Both the position numbers and the translations under genes were made by a program. Source: CAYFXE01 sp964347035 (lineage in GTDB: Bacteria > Acidobacteriota > Aminicenantia > Aminicenantales > Aminicenantaceae). From it: a DNA stretch of 64,000 bases. Shown here piece after piece: positions 34,784-43,175 of this stretch. The first letter of the stretch is position 1. Each line of letters opens with the position of its first letter. The stretch spans positions 21,388-85,387 of the forward strand of contig CAYFXE010000007.1 of the NCBI GenBank assembly GCA_964347035.1. The letters run 5' to 3'. The notes beneath the pieces were generated by a model. The model was given only the letters and a program-made list of their open reading frames with translations, was not told the DNA's origin and did no database searches.

Positions 34784-35893
34784 TCAAAGAAGATTTAATC
34801 CTTTCTTACGAGCCAATCTTGCATACAGAGAAGCCACCTTATCGGCCATGGCTTCTGAGGAAAATTTTTTATGAACAGCCCTGTAACCTCTCTCGCCTAG
34901 ACGCGAAGCCAACTCTCGATTCTCATAGAGCCTGAGAATGGCCTTAGCCAAGGATGATGGGTTTCGAGGTGGAACTAGGAGTCCGGTCTCTCCGTGGGTG
35001 ACGACTTCGGGAATCCCTCCAGTTCTGGTCGCCACCACGGGGAGGTGGCAGGCCATGGCATCCATGATACTCGTCCCCAGGCCCTCAAGATATGAAGACA
35101 GAACGAAAAGATCCAAAGATGATAGGATGCGTGGGACATCCTCACGAAATCCGAGGAAGAAGACAAAATCTTCGACTCCAGAATCCTTGGCTTCCCTCGT
35201 GAGTTCTATCCTTAAGGGGCCTTCACCGACGATGATGATCTTGATTTTGGAGGTGTGTTCTCTGAGGATCTTTGCGGCCCGGATGAGATATTTGTGGCCT
35301 TTATGGTCGGCTAGATGAGCCACCATCCCCACCAGGAAGTCATCCTCTGCAAACGAGAATTCTCTCCGGAGGTAATCACTCGATAAGGCCTCCTTGTAGG
35401 GAGTGAAGTCAATCCCGGAAGAAATGACTTCGATCCGCTCCGGCGGAAGACCGCTCTCCACGAGTACCTTTTTGACACCCTCAGAGATAGCAACAACGGC
35501 GTCGATTTGACTCAAGTATTTTTTGCGCGAGAAGTAGTTTTTCTTTAGAGGAAAATCGACTCGTCTGGAGATGACTCTCAGCGGCACCTTGGCCATAGAC
35601 GAAGCGACAGATCCGACAGCCACGCTATGGGCATCGTGAAAATGGGCCAGACGACACTTCCTGCGGCGCATGGCGAAAGACAACCGAAGGATAGACAGCA
35701 CATCGAACTCGTTACGGATTTTGATAGGAAGAAGAGGAAGTTCAGCCTCGGAGGCCTTTTTGTGAAGAGGGCTTCCAGGTTGGACAACGAAATAAACAGG
35801 AAAACCCTTTCGCTTCAGTTCTTGGACAAGGAATAGAGATTGTCTTTGTCCGCCCCGCCACTCTTTTCCCGCATCAATATGGAAAAGGCTCAA
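34784..35893 (-). CDS. GT4-family glycosyltransferase
   Basis: This 369-residue GT-B fold retaining glycosyltransferase has an N-terminal acceptor domain with 'GKEWRGGQRQSLFLVQEL'. Its C-terminal nucleotide-sugar domain has 'LVGMVAHLADHKGHKYLIRA', 'IIIVGEGPLRIELT' and the E-x7-E signature 'SSYLEGLGTSIMDAMACHLP'. It probably adds a sugar to lipid A-core or another cell-surface glycan. It overlaps the GT2 gene by 20 bases and ends 1 base before the enolase-family gene start. Confidence 0.9.
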   Translation of the reverse strand: MSLFHIDAGKEWRGGQRQSLFLVQELKRKGFPVYFVVQPGSPLHKKASEAELPLLPIKIRNEFDVLSILRLSFAMRRRKCRLAHFHDAHSVAVGSVASSMAKVPLRVISRRVDFPLKKNYFSRKKYLSQIDAVVAISEGVKKVLVESGLPPERIEVISSGIDFTPYKEALSSDYLRREFSFAEDDFLVGMVAHLADHKGHKYLIRAAKILREHTSKIKIIIVGEGPLRIELTREAKDSGVEDFVFFLGFREDVPRILSSLDLFVLSSYLEGLGTSIMDAMACHLPVVATRTGGIPEVVTHGETGLLVPPRNPSSLAKAILRLYENRELASRLGERGYRAVHKKFSSEAMADKVASLYARLARKKGLNLL

Positions 35894-36647
35894 TCCTCTC
35901 TCCTTTTTTCCATATCTCCTTTAGCTTGGCATAGCGGATGAAGATGGAATACCCGTTGAGAACAGAAATCACCAGGCCAGCAAACCCATCCAGGAAGCCG
36001 CCTCGCCAGAAATAGGATTTTGTGAATCTGAAGAAAGGAAGAAAAACCAGGTGATACCATCGACATCTCTTCTTCTCGGCATAAAGCTTCTTGGCTCCAA
36101 GATCAGAAAAAGAGTTAATACGCGCCATGTGGTCTTGGATGTTGCGATACGTAAAATGATGAATCGAACCCCTCAGCTTCTCGACTTTTCCCTGAATATC
36201 AACTTTTTCGTGGATGTATTCCCCGACCCAGCGGGCTTTATCTTTCCGAAAGAGCCTTAATTTCCGATCAGGGTACCATCCAGAATGACGAATCCACTTT
36301 CCTAGGTAATAGGCCTGCCGGGGCATGGTAAATCCCGTGCACTGCGGTTCGTCTTGTTTGAGAGATTGGATTTCATGGCGGAGCTCAGGAGAAAGCCTTT
36401 CATCAGCATCCAAAGAAAGAATCCAGGGAAATAAGGCTTGGTCGTTGCCGAAATTCTTTTGATCAGCGAAATTCGTCCACTTCCTCTCGAAAATCTTTTC
36501 TGTGTATTTTTTGGCAATTTTGACCGTCTTGTCGCTGCTGAGAGCATCAACGACGATTATCTCTGAGGCAATCCCTTCCAAACTTATTAAGGCCGGTTCC
36601 AGCCTTTTTTCCTCATTAAGTGTGATGATGACAGCGGAAATCTCCAT
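35874..36647 (-). CDS. GT2-family glycosyltransferase (WaaE/KdtX-like)
   Basis: This 257-residue inverting GT-A enzyme carries 'ISAVIITLNEEKRLEPAL', the D-x-D-type 'WILSLDADERLSPEL', and 'YYLGKWIRHSGWYPDRKLRL' followed by 'FRK', the signature of LPS core beta-1,4-glucosyltransferases (WaaE). A C-terminal amphipathic or membrane-associated helix follows ('FLDGFAGLVISVLNGYSIFI'). It is co-transcribed with the overlapping GT4 gene, and together they probably elongate lipooligosaccharide core. Confidence 0.88.
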   Translation of the reverse strand: MEISAVIITLNEEKRLEPALISLEGIASEIIVVDALSSDKTVKIAKKYTEKIFERKWTNFADQKNFGNDQALFPWILSLDADERLSPELRHEIQSLKQDEPQCTGFTMPRQAYYLGKWIRHSGWYPDRKLRLFRKDKARWVGEYIHEKVDIQGKVEKLRGSIHHFTYRNIQDHMARINSFSDLGAKKLYAEKKRCRWYHLVFLPFFRFTKSYFWRGGFLDGFAGLVISVLNGYSIFIRYAKLKEIWKKGERIEPFPY

Positions 36648-36659
36648 TTGCTAAATATT

Positions 36660-36960
36660 ATCATAACTCAGTGACTCAGTCACTCAGTTATCAGTTGTCA
36701 GTTAAGAAAAGATACCATTCTTTTCTGAAAACTGGCAACTGGGAAAAAGGGGAAAAAAGGGGTCGATTCTATTTTTCATTCCAGTCATCCCTGCGGAAGC
36801 AGGGATCCAGTCTCACTTCCTTGTTCCTCTTTTTATTCTGGTTTCCCACTTTCGTGGGAACAAGCCTGGATTCCTGCTACCTTCTTTCGCAGGCACAGGC
36901 TTCGCAGGAATGACAAGAAGGAACGGGAATGTATTTAAAACAAAGAAGTGTCCCCTTTTT
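36660..36960. repeat. mixed repeat spacer (CAGTTATCAG and GTCATTCC families)
   Basis: Bases 36665-36745 carry CACTCAGTTATCAGTTGTCA and related units. Bases 36780-36912 carry GTCATCCCTGCGGAAGCAGG-type and 'GGAATGAC' palindromes in both orientations. No gene is present between the GT2 start and the TolC-like gene's stop. Confidence 0.7.
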
Positions 36961-36962
36961 TC

Positions 36963-38522
36963 TTACTTTTTGAACTGCGGCATTTTTATATTTCTTTTAT
37001 CCAGGCTTATGCCTAGCGCCTTCTCCAGTTTCGCCCAGGCCAGGTTATTATCGACGATGGCTTTAAGCTCCTGCGATCGGGCAGTCGCCAGCTCTTCTTG
37101 GAATTGAAGGACGAAATAGTTTGTCGTTAATCCCACATCCAGCTTTTTTACTTCAGCGTCCAGTCTCTTCTCCGCAAGTTCCCGAGCGATTCCGAAGGCC
37201 TCGACCCTCTTGACACTTGTCTCGATATCCCTAACAGCATTCTTGACCTCGAGAAAAATCTGCTTTTGTGTGTTTTCCAACTCAAGCTGGTTTTTCTCCA
37301 GTTCCAGCTTTGCTTTGGCTAATTCGGCTCTGGTCAGAAAATTGCTCAAAGGAATAGAAAGAGTGATACTAGCCTGCCAGTTATTGTAGGTGAGCTTCAA
37401 GGCATCGGTCAGCGATTCTGTGGAACTTCCCTGTTCAGTGCCGACGATAATCCCTGTCAGGGGATTGTCATCCAGGTAAAGGACCCTATCCCCTGATATA
37501 CCCGGACTCCAGTAGGACAGATTAAAGTTCAAACCAGGAAGCATCATGTTTTTGGCCACACTCAAGTTCAGCTCGCTCGTCTCGATTTCTGTTCTCTTCA
37601 TCTCTAAATCCGGCCGGAGCGTATAGGCTCTTTTCAAAGCTTCATCGAGGGAAACCTTCTCCTTGATGAATCCAGGCTTATCCAAGGGAATGATTCTTTG
37701 TGACGGAATCTGTTGTTCCTCAGCAATGTTGATGATGTTTTTCAGGAGATCCTCGTTGGTCCTGATGAGTGCTTCGGCTTGAAGAATTTCAGCCTCCCGG
37801 GTGGCCACAACAGCTTCGGCATTCAAGATTTCTATCGGAGCCAATTTTCCTACTTCCACCTCTTTCTTGTTCTTGGCCAACAGGTCCTTGGCTAGCTCGA
37901 GAGATTGTTGCTTGACTTTATGATCTTCGATGGCGTAGACGAGATTCCAGTACGCCTCTTGTACCTGGTAGATTGTGTCCAAAAGAACAGTTTTAAGCCG
38001 ATGCTGTGAAATCTCCAGATTATTCTGAGCAATCAGGATTTCCTTCCGGCTGACTTTAAACCCGAAGTCTTTCAACAAAGGCTGGGCGAACTCGAAGCGC
38101 AATGTGCTTCCGAAGCGGGGATTGATGAGTTGAAAGGCCTGGTTCGTATCGGACTTATCTCCTGCGAGAGAAACAGAGAAATTCCCTCCCGTGGGGATTT
38201 GTTGAACGAGAGACACCGAGTAGTCCCTATATTTTCCGGTGACTGTCTCAGCGCCTTGGATCCACCAGTAGGAGGGTTCTTCCGTTCGGCGGTTTCCGTA
38301 GCTTAAATCAAAACGTGGCATGAATATTTCTTTGGCGCGGGTGAGGGTGGCATCGGCAATCTCAGGATTGTAGATTTCCACTGCGACCTGAAGATTATTC
38401 TGTAATGCCTTGAGAACGCACTCCTCGAGGGAGAGGGAAAGGGGCTCCTCGCCCGAAGAAAGAGTGGGCTTGATCAATAGGATTGAAATCGTAAAGAATA
38501 TCAAAATTATTTTTCTCTTCAT
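36963..38522 (-). CDS. TolC-family outer-membrane efflux protein
   Basis: This 519-residue protein has a signal peptide ('IILIFFTISILLIKPTLSSG') and then the duplicated OEP domain. 'LSLEECVLKALQNNLQVAVE' opens repeat one and 'VSLDEALKRAYTLRPDLEMK' opens repeat two; long coiled-coil helices ('AELAKAKLELEKNQLELENT') and barrel strands alternate. It would form the outer-membrane channel of a tripartite exporter. The membrane-fusion and inner-membrane partners are not adjacent, so it may serve transporters encoded elsewhere. Confidence 0.88.
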   Translation of the reverse strand: MKRKIILIFFTISILLIKPTLSSGEEPLSLSLEECVLKALQNNLQVAVEIYNPEIADATLTRAKEIFMPRFDLSYGNRRTEEPSYWWIQGAETVTGKYRDYSVSLVQQIPTGGNFSVSLAGDKSDTNQAFQLINPRFGSTLRFEFAQPLLKDFGFKVSRKEILIAQNNLEISQHRLKTVLLDTIYQVQEAYWNLVYAIEDHKVKQQSLELAKDLLAKNKKEVEVGKLAPIEILNAEAVVATREAEILQAEALIRTNEDLLKNIINIAEEQQIPSQRIIPLDKPGFIKEKVSLDEALKRAYTLRPDLEMKRTEIETSELNLSVAKNMMLPGLNFNLSYWSPGISGDRVLYLDDNPLTGIIVGTEQGSSTESLTDALKLTYNNWQASITLSIPLSNFLTRAELAKAKLELEKNQLELENTQKQIFLEVKNAVRDIETSVKRVEAFGIARELAEKRLDAEVKKLDVGLTTNYFVLQFQEELATARSQELKAIVDNNLAWAKLEKALGISLDKRNIKMPQFKK

Positions 38523-38649
38523 CTTACTCCTCCTGTTTGTAAATTCGACGAGTAAACAAAGTGTATTTGTCCCGATGAATCTAACCGTGATTCACTAAAT
38601 AGATACGATTATTTTTATTAAATAGTTCAAAATCATACGATTTTCTTCA

Positions 38650-38730
38650 AAACAGTAACTCAGAGATAATCAAAAAAATCAACATAATAAATAAATTCTG
38701 AGCCACTGTGTCACTGAGTGACTGAGTTAC
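38650..38730. repeat. GAGTTACTG-type repeat at the tsaD 3' end
   Basis: The units AACAGTAACTCAGAG and 'GTGTCACTGAGTGACTGAGT' flank a short AT-rich stretch. The tsaD stop codon (TAA, 38729-38727) lies in the last unit. Confidence 0.65.
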
Positions 38731-39743
38731 TTCATATATGAAGTGCCTCGAGGGTAGGCGTTGAGGTCTAAGGGAAAAGAAGTGATTTTTTGCCTCTTTA
38801 ACTTTTCAAGAGCAAGAGCAGCCACCATAGCCGCATTGTCTGTGCACAGCTTAGGGGAAGGAATGTAACTGGCGAGGGAACGCTTCTGAGCAAATTCTTC
38901 GAATTGGATTCTCAACTTTTTATTCCTGGCTACTCCACCACAAAGAATGAGAGAGGAGGGCTTGTAGGCTTTAACCGTTCGATCTAGGTTGGAAAGCAGG
39001 GCGCGGATGATAGCTTGTTCAAAGCTGGCGATAAAATCGTTAAACCGGGGATGTTTCTTGGAAATCTTCGCTTCCCGGATTTTCATCAGAGCGGCTGTCT
39101 TCAGCCCGCTGAAACTGAAATCCAGGCTCCTGTCGGTCATTTGAGGCAGACCAAACCTGAAGGCACGAGGATCGGCCTTCTCGGCCAGGCGATCGATCAC
39201 CGGACCCCCTGGGTAGCCCAATTCCAGAAACTTGGCTATCTTGTCTAAGGCTTCTCCAGCCGCATCATCTCTTGTCTTCCCAAGGAGTTGATAATCCAGT
39301 CTCTTCTTCATGAAAAAAGCTGATGTGTGTCCTCCAGAAACCAGAAGGGCCACCGCTGGCAAAGAGACCTTACGGTTCTCGAGAAAAACCGATTCGATGT
39401 GCGCTTCGAGGTGGTCTACAGGGATGAGGGGCTTTTTGAAATAATAGGCCAAACCTTTGGCATAAGATAAGCCGACAAGAAGAGAACCGATAAGTCCTGG
39501 TCCCTGGGTGACACCGTAAGCATCGATGTCCTGAACTTTCACCTGGGCTCGGCGAAGGCACTCCTCGACCACGAAGCTAATGGTCGCGATGTGTTGTCGT
39601 GAGGCCAGTTCTGGGACAACGCCGCCGTATGAAGCGTGGATCTCGTCCTGGGAGAGAACGACATCACTCAAGATTTCAAGATTATCTAGGATAACCGAGG
39701 CAGCTGTCTCATCGCAAGAAGTCTCGATACCCAGGAGATACAT
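38727..39743 (-). CDS. tsaD: tRNA N6-adenosine threonylcarbamoyltransferase TsaD
   Basis: This 338-residue ASKHA-fold enzyme transfers the threonylcarbamoyl group to A37 of ANN-reading tRNAs, with TsaB/E as partners. It starts 'YLLGIETSCDETAASVI'; the metal-binding H-x3-H is 'PVDHLEAHIESVF'; other motifs are 'TQGPGLIGSLLVGLSYAKGL', 'LLVSGGHTSAF' and 'LILCGGVARNKKLR'. It is of normal length. It follows the mtnA region on the same strand, separated by a scaffold gap. Confidence 0.95.
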   Translation of the reverse strand: MYLLGIETSCDETAASVILDNLEILSDVVLSQDEIHASYGGVVPELASRQHIATISFVVEECLRRAQVKVQDIDAYGVTQGPGLIGSLLVGLSYAKGLAYYFKKPLIPVDHLEAHIESVFLENRKVSLPAVALLVSGGHTSAFFMKKRLDYQLLGKTRDDAAGEALDKIAKFLELGYPGGPVIDRLAEKADPRAFRFGLPQMTDRSLDFSFSGLKTAALMKIREAKISKKHPRFNDFIASFEQAIIRALLSNLDRTVKAYKPSSLILCGGVARNKKLRIQFEEFAQKRSLASYIPSPKLCTDNAAMVAALALEKLKRQKITSFPLDLNAYPRGTSYMK

Positions 39744-39795
39744 CTTTAATTCTTTTTTCTTCAGCAGTTTTTATTATATCATTTAATTCCTCTTC

Positions 39796-39805
39796 NNNNN
39801 NNNNN
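39796..39805. other. assembly gap (10 N), possibly hiding an xseB-like gene
   Basis: The gap lies in the 128-base mtnA-tsaD spacer. On the reverse strand its flanks both read as helical, charged peptide: 'KRKKKELDASIKTLEQTT' before it and 'EEELNDIIKTAEEKRIKD' after it. The first resembles the start of the exonuclease VII small subunit. No standard start codon is seen in the first flank, so this is only a possibility. The flanks also share TAATTCTTTTTTCTTC, so a collapsed repeat is an alternative cause of the gap. Confidence 0.5.
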
Positions 39806-39871
39806 TGTAGTTTGTTCTAGCGTTTTTATTGATGCATCTAATTCTTTTTTCTTCCGTTTGCAGAAATGATG

Positions 39872-40897
39872 CTATTCGAGCTTCGCCAGACTCTCCTCTA
39901 ATGGAGGCCGGGCAATGCCTTTCTCGGTGATTATGGCAGAGATGTACTCGGCTGGAGTAACATCAAAGACCGGATTCAGGACTTTTATGTGAGGCAAAGC
40001 CAGGCACTGCCCCTCCAATTCTCGCACTTCGTGAGGTGCTCTCTCTTCGATCGGTATTCGGCTTCCGTTTTCGAGGCCGAAGTCAATCGTAGAGAGAGGA
40101 GCCGCCACGTAGAATGGGATACCGTGCTCTTTGGCCAGGATGGCTAAAGTGTAGGTGCCGATTTTATTGGCTGTATCGCCGTTTCGTGCGATCCTGTCTG
40201 CACCGGTGACCACGAGTGAAATCAAGCCTCTCTGCATCAGATGCCCCGCCATATTATCGGTAATCAGGATCACGGGGATATTTTCTCTATCCAGCTCCCA
40301 GCAGGTGAGTCGAGCCCCCTGGAGAAAGGGCCTGGTCTCATCAACGTAAACCTCAATCTTCTTCTTCTCGGCGAAGGCTGAACGGATAATCCCCAGGGCT
40401 GTTCCGTAGCCGGCTGTGGCTAAGGCGCCTGCATTACAATGAGTCAGGATGGAATCGCCGTTCTTGATCAGTTGCTTTCCCCAGGAACCGATCTTCTCGT
40501 TCGCTTCATAATCCTCTCTCTCGATCGTCAGGGCTTCTTTTACCAATCTCTCCTGGAGGTGAGGAAGATCGAGATTTCGGTTATCTTCGAATGTGGCCTT
40601 CATCCTTTCCAGAACCCAGAAGAGGTTGCGAGCTGTGGGGCGCGTTTTTTTCAGACGTTGGACGACGAGATTGAACTTTTCCTCGAGTCCATCGGCCTTC
40701 TCAACCTTTAAAATTCCCAGGGCCACTCCGAAGGCAGCAGCCACACCGATGGCCGGCGCTCCCCGAATGACCATCTTCTCGATAGCCTCTGCGACCTGCT
40801 GGTAGTCTTTGCATTCCACGTAGATTTCCTCAGCTGGAAGCTTTCTCTGGTCTATCATAACGACTTTGTCTTTATCCCAGTAAATCGTCGGCCTCAT
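39872..40897 (-). CDS. mtnA: S-methyl-5-thioribose-1-phosphate isomerase
   Basis: This 341-residue eIF2B-related enzyme of the methionine salvage pathway carries 'VIRGAPAIGVAAAFGVAL', the catalytic Cys in 'ILTHCNAGALATAGYG', the catalytic Asp in 'ILITDNMAGHLMQRG', and 'TGADRIARNGDTANKIGTY'. Length and order are normal. Other mtn genes are not nearby. It would recycle methylthioadenosine-derived sugar phosphate or feed the DHAP shunt. Confidence 0.93.
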   Translation of the reverse strand: MRPTIYWDKDKVVMIDQRKLPAEEIYVECKDYQQVAEAIEKMVIRGAPAIGVAAAFGVALGILKVEKADGLEEKFNLVVQRLKKTRPTARNLFWVLERMKATFEDNRNLDLPHLQERLVKEALTIEREDYEANEKIGSWGKQLIKNGDSILTHCNAGALATAGYGTALGIIRSAFAEKKKIEVYVDETRPFLQGARLTCWELDRENIPVILITDNMAGHLMQRGLISLVVTGADRIARNGDTANKIGTYTLAILAKEHGIPFYVAAPLSTIDFGLENGSRIPIEERAPHEVRELEGQCLALPHIKVLNPVFDVTPAEYISAIITEKGIARPPLEESLAKLE

Positions 40898-41383
40898 ACT
40901 CCACCTCTATTTCAGTAACTCAGTAACACAGTGACACAGTTACTCAAAAAAAGAAATCTCTCTATTTTACCGAGTGACTGAGTTACCGAAGTCACAGAGT
41001 TTCTACCCTATAAAAGTTACCTGTCTCCTTTTTTTCTTTAAGAGGCAACGCTGTTTTCTTTTTTGTTTCATCTCCTGTTTATTCGCAATGATTAATGCCT
41101 GTCTTACCTAAAGTCGTTCTCGTGAGGCTTGTGCCCGCAGGGCCTGTGCCTGCGAAGCTTGTGCCTGCTAAAGCAGGTAGCAGGAATCCAGTCTCATTCC
41201 TTTAGGAATAACAAAGAGGAACATAGATGACGGCTTAATTATATGTCTCTCATATTATTTTACAACTTTTTGGGAGGACCTTTAAGCACCTTCATTTCCA
41301 TGATACGAGAACAAATAAAGTATGGATAGGTGTAATGAAGGCATGGCCCTGTCCGTCTGAGCCGCATAATGCTCTTATTAAAC
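40898..41383. other. gene-free repeat-rich spacer
   Basis: Bases 40910-41003 carry AGTAACTCAGTAACACAGTG-type units in both orientations. Bases 41110-41215 carry a degraded GTCATTCC/'GCAGGAATCC' palindrome with short iterations (CTTGTGCC, CCTGTGCC, CTTGTGCC). Bases 41227-41255 match the promoter-like stretch at 4725-4754. I see no gene or RNA structure with confidence. Confidence 0.6.
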
Positions 41384-43174
41384 TCATCTAATCTCAAGGA
41401 GAGCCAGGAAGGCTTCTTGGGGCACTTCCACCCGTCCGATTTTTCGCATTCGCTTCTTTCCCGCTTTCTGCTTTTCCAGGAGTTTCATCTTGCGGGTGTA
41501 ATCTCCACCGTAGAGTTTGGCCAGGACATCCTTCCGGTAAGGCTTTATGGTCTCCCGAGCAATTATCCGCTTTCCGATAGCCGCCTGGAGGGAGACTTCG
41601 AACTGCTGACGGGGAATGAGCTTACGCATTTTCTCCACAAGTCTCCTGCCCAAAGAATAGGCTTTATCTTGGTGAACTATTAAAGACAGCGCGTCCACAG
41701 CTTCCCGGTTGATAAGAATATCCAGTCTTTGGAGAGGAGCCTCTCTGTACCCGGCAAACTCATAATCCATCGAGGCATAGCCTTGGGAGACAGATTTCAG
41801 TTGATTGTAGAAATCGAAGACTACCTCGTTGAGGGGAAGGGTATAGGTCAAAAAAATTCGCTGGGAGCTGATGTATTCCATCTTCTTCTGTTCTCCCCGG
41901 CGATTCTCGAGAAGTTTGAGCACAGTGCCGAGATATTTATCTGGAGTCAGGATGAGGGCTTCTATAACCGGCTCCTCTATCTTTCTAATCTGATGAGGAG
42001 GGGGGAGCTGGGAAGGATTCTGTATTTCTACGACCTCGCCATCCATTCCCGTTACACGATGGCTCACGCTGGGGGCTGTGGTGATGAGGTTGAGATCGAA
42101 TTCTCGTTCAAGCCTCTCTTGGATGACTTCTCTATGGAGAAGGCCTAGAAAACCGCAGCGAAACCCCATCCCGAGAGCTGGGGAATTCTCGGGCTCATAC
42201 TGAAAGGAAGAATCATTGAGCCGCAGCTTTTCTAGCGCTTTCCTCAACTCCTCCACACCACTGCCGGCAGCAGGATACATACCACAGAACACCATGGGTT
42301 TGGCTTCCTTGAAACCCGGCAGGGCTTGAGTGGTTCGTTTTTTTCGGCCCGTGACAGTATCTCCGATGCGGGCGTGCCTGAGGTCTTTAATCCCGGCAAT
42401 CATATACCCCACCTCTCCGGTGAGGAGGCAGCCGACCTTCTGGGGTTTGGGCGTCAAGTAGCCGATTTCTTCCACTTCGTAGACAGCTCTGTTAGACATG
42501 AGTTCGATCTCTTCTCCGCGATGGATTTCCCCGTCAAAGATTCTGATGAGGACGATCACCCCTCGATAGGAATCAAACCAGGAATCAAAAATCAAGGCTT
42601 TGAGGGGGGAGTGCGGCTCTCCTTTGGGAGTGGGAATGCGGTCGACGATGCTTTCGAAGACCTCCTCGATCCCTGTACCCTTTTTGGCGCTGGCCAGGAT
42701 GGCCTCTTCCCGTTTATATCCGAGGATGTTTTCCAGCTGCTCCAAGGCGAGGTCTGGATTGGCTTGGGAAAGATCGATTTTGTTGATGATCGGGATGAGG
42801 TACAAGTCACTCTGGAGAGCCAAATATGTATTGGCCAGAGTCTGAGCCTCAACACCCTGTGAGGCATCGATGACGAGGAGCGCTCCTTCGCAGGCGGCCA
42901 GACTCCGCGAGACCTCATACGAGAAATCCACATGGCCTGGAGTATCGATCAGGTTAAGGATGTATGTGTTTTGATCTTTGTCTTTGTATGAGAGGCGGGC
43001 GGTTTGAGCCTTGATGGTGATACCCTTTTCCCGCTCGAGGTCCATGGTGTCGAGCACTTGTTCTTTGAGTTCACGTGGGGGGAGGGCTCCTGTTTTTTCG
43101 ATGAGGCGATCAGCCAGTGTAGACTTCCCATGGTCAATATGGGCAATAATCGAAAAATTCCTTATCCTCTCCAT
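41384..43174 (-). CDS. lepA: elongation factor 4 (LepA) GTPase
   Basis: This 596-residue translational GTPase acts on ribosomes, where it promotes back-translocation and 30S biogenesis. GTPase motifs are 'SIIAHIDHGKSTLADRLI' (G1), 'NLIDTPGHVDFSYEVSR' (G3) and 'IINKIDLSQA' (G4). The EF-G-like domains and LepA C-terminal domain end with 'KKRMRKIGRVEVPQEAFLAL'. The start ATG (43174) fits the family exactly. A RAYT element begins at 43176, only one base upstream, so the native promoter and ribosome site have been displaced; AAGG inside the element end, 10 bases ahead, may serve as Shine-Dalgarno. Confidence 0.95.
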   Translation of the reverse strand: MERIRNFSIIAHIDHGKSTLADRLIEKTGALPPRELKEQVLDTMDLEREKGITIKAQTARLSYKDKDQNTYILNLIDTPGHVDFSYEVSRSLAACEGALLVIDASQGVEAQTLANTYLALQSDLYLIPIINKIDLSQANPDLALEQLENILGYKREEAILASAKKGTGIEEVFESIVDRIPTPKGEPHSPLKALIFDSWFDSYRGVIVLIRIFDGEIHRGEEIELMSNRAVYEVEEIGYLTPKPQKVGCLLTGEVGYMIAGIKDLRHARIGDTVTGRKKRTTQALPGFKEAKPMVFCGMYPAAGSGVEELRKALEKLRLNDSSFQYEPENSPALGMGFRCGFLGLLHREVIQERLEREFDLNLITTAPSVSHRVTGMDGEVVEIQNPSQLPPPHQIRKIEEPVIEALILTPDKYLGTVLKLLENRRGEQKKMEYISSQRIFLTYTLPLNEVVFDFYNQLKSVSQGYASMDYEFAGYREAPLQRLDILINREAVDALSLIVHQDKAYSLGRRLVEKMRKLIPRQQFEVSLQAAIGKRIIARETIKPYRKDVLAKLYGGDYTRKMKLLEKQKAGKKRMRKIGRVEVPQEAFLALLEIR

Positions 43175-43175
43175 C

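Noticed and set aside
42326..42862. 178-codon open frame on the plus strand
   Set aside because: It is a shadow of the lepA GTPase gene on the other strand.
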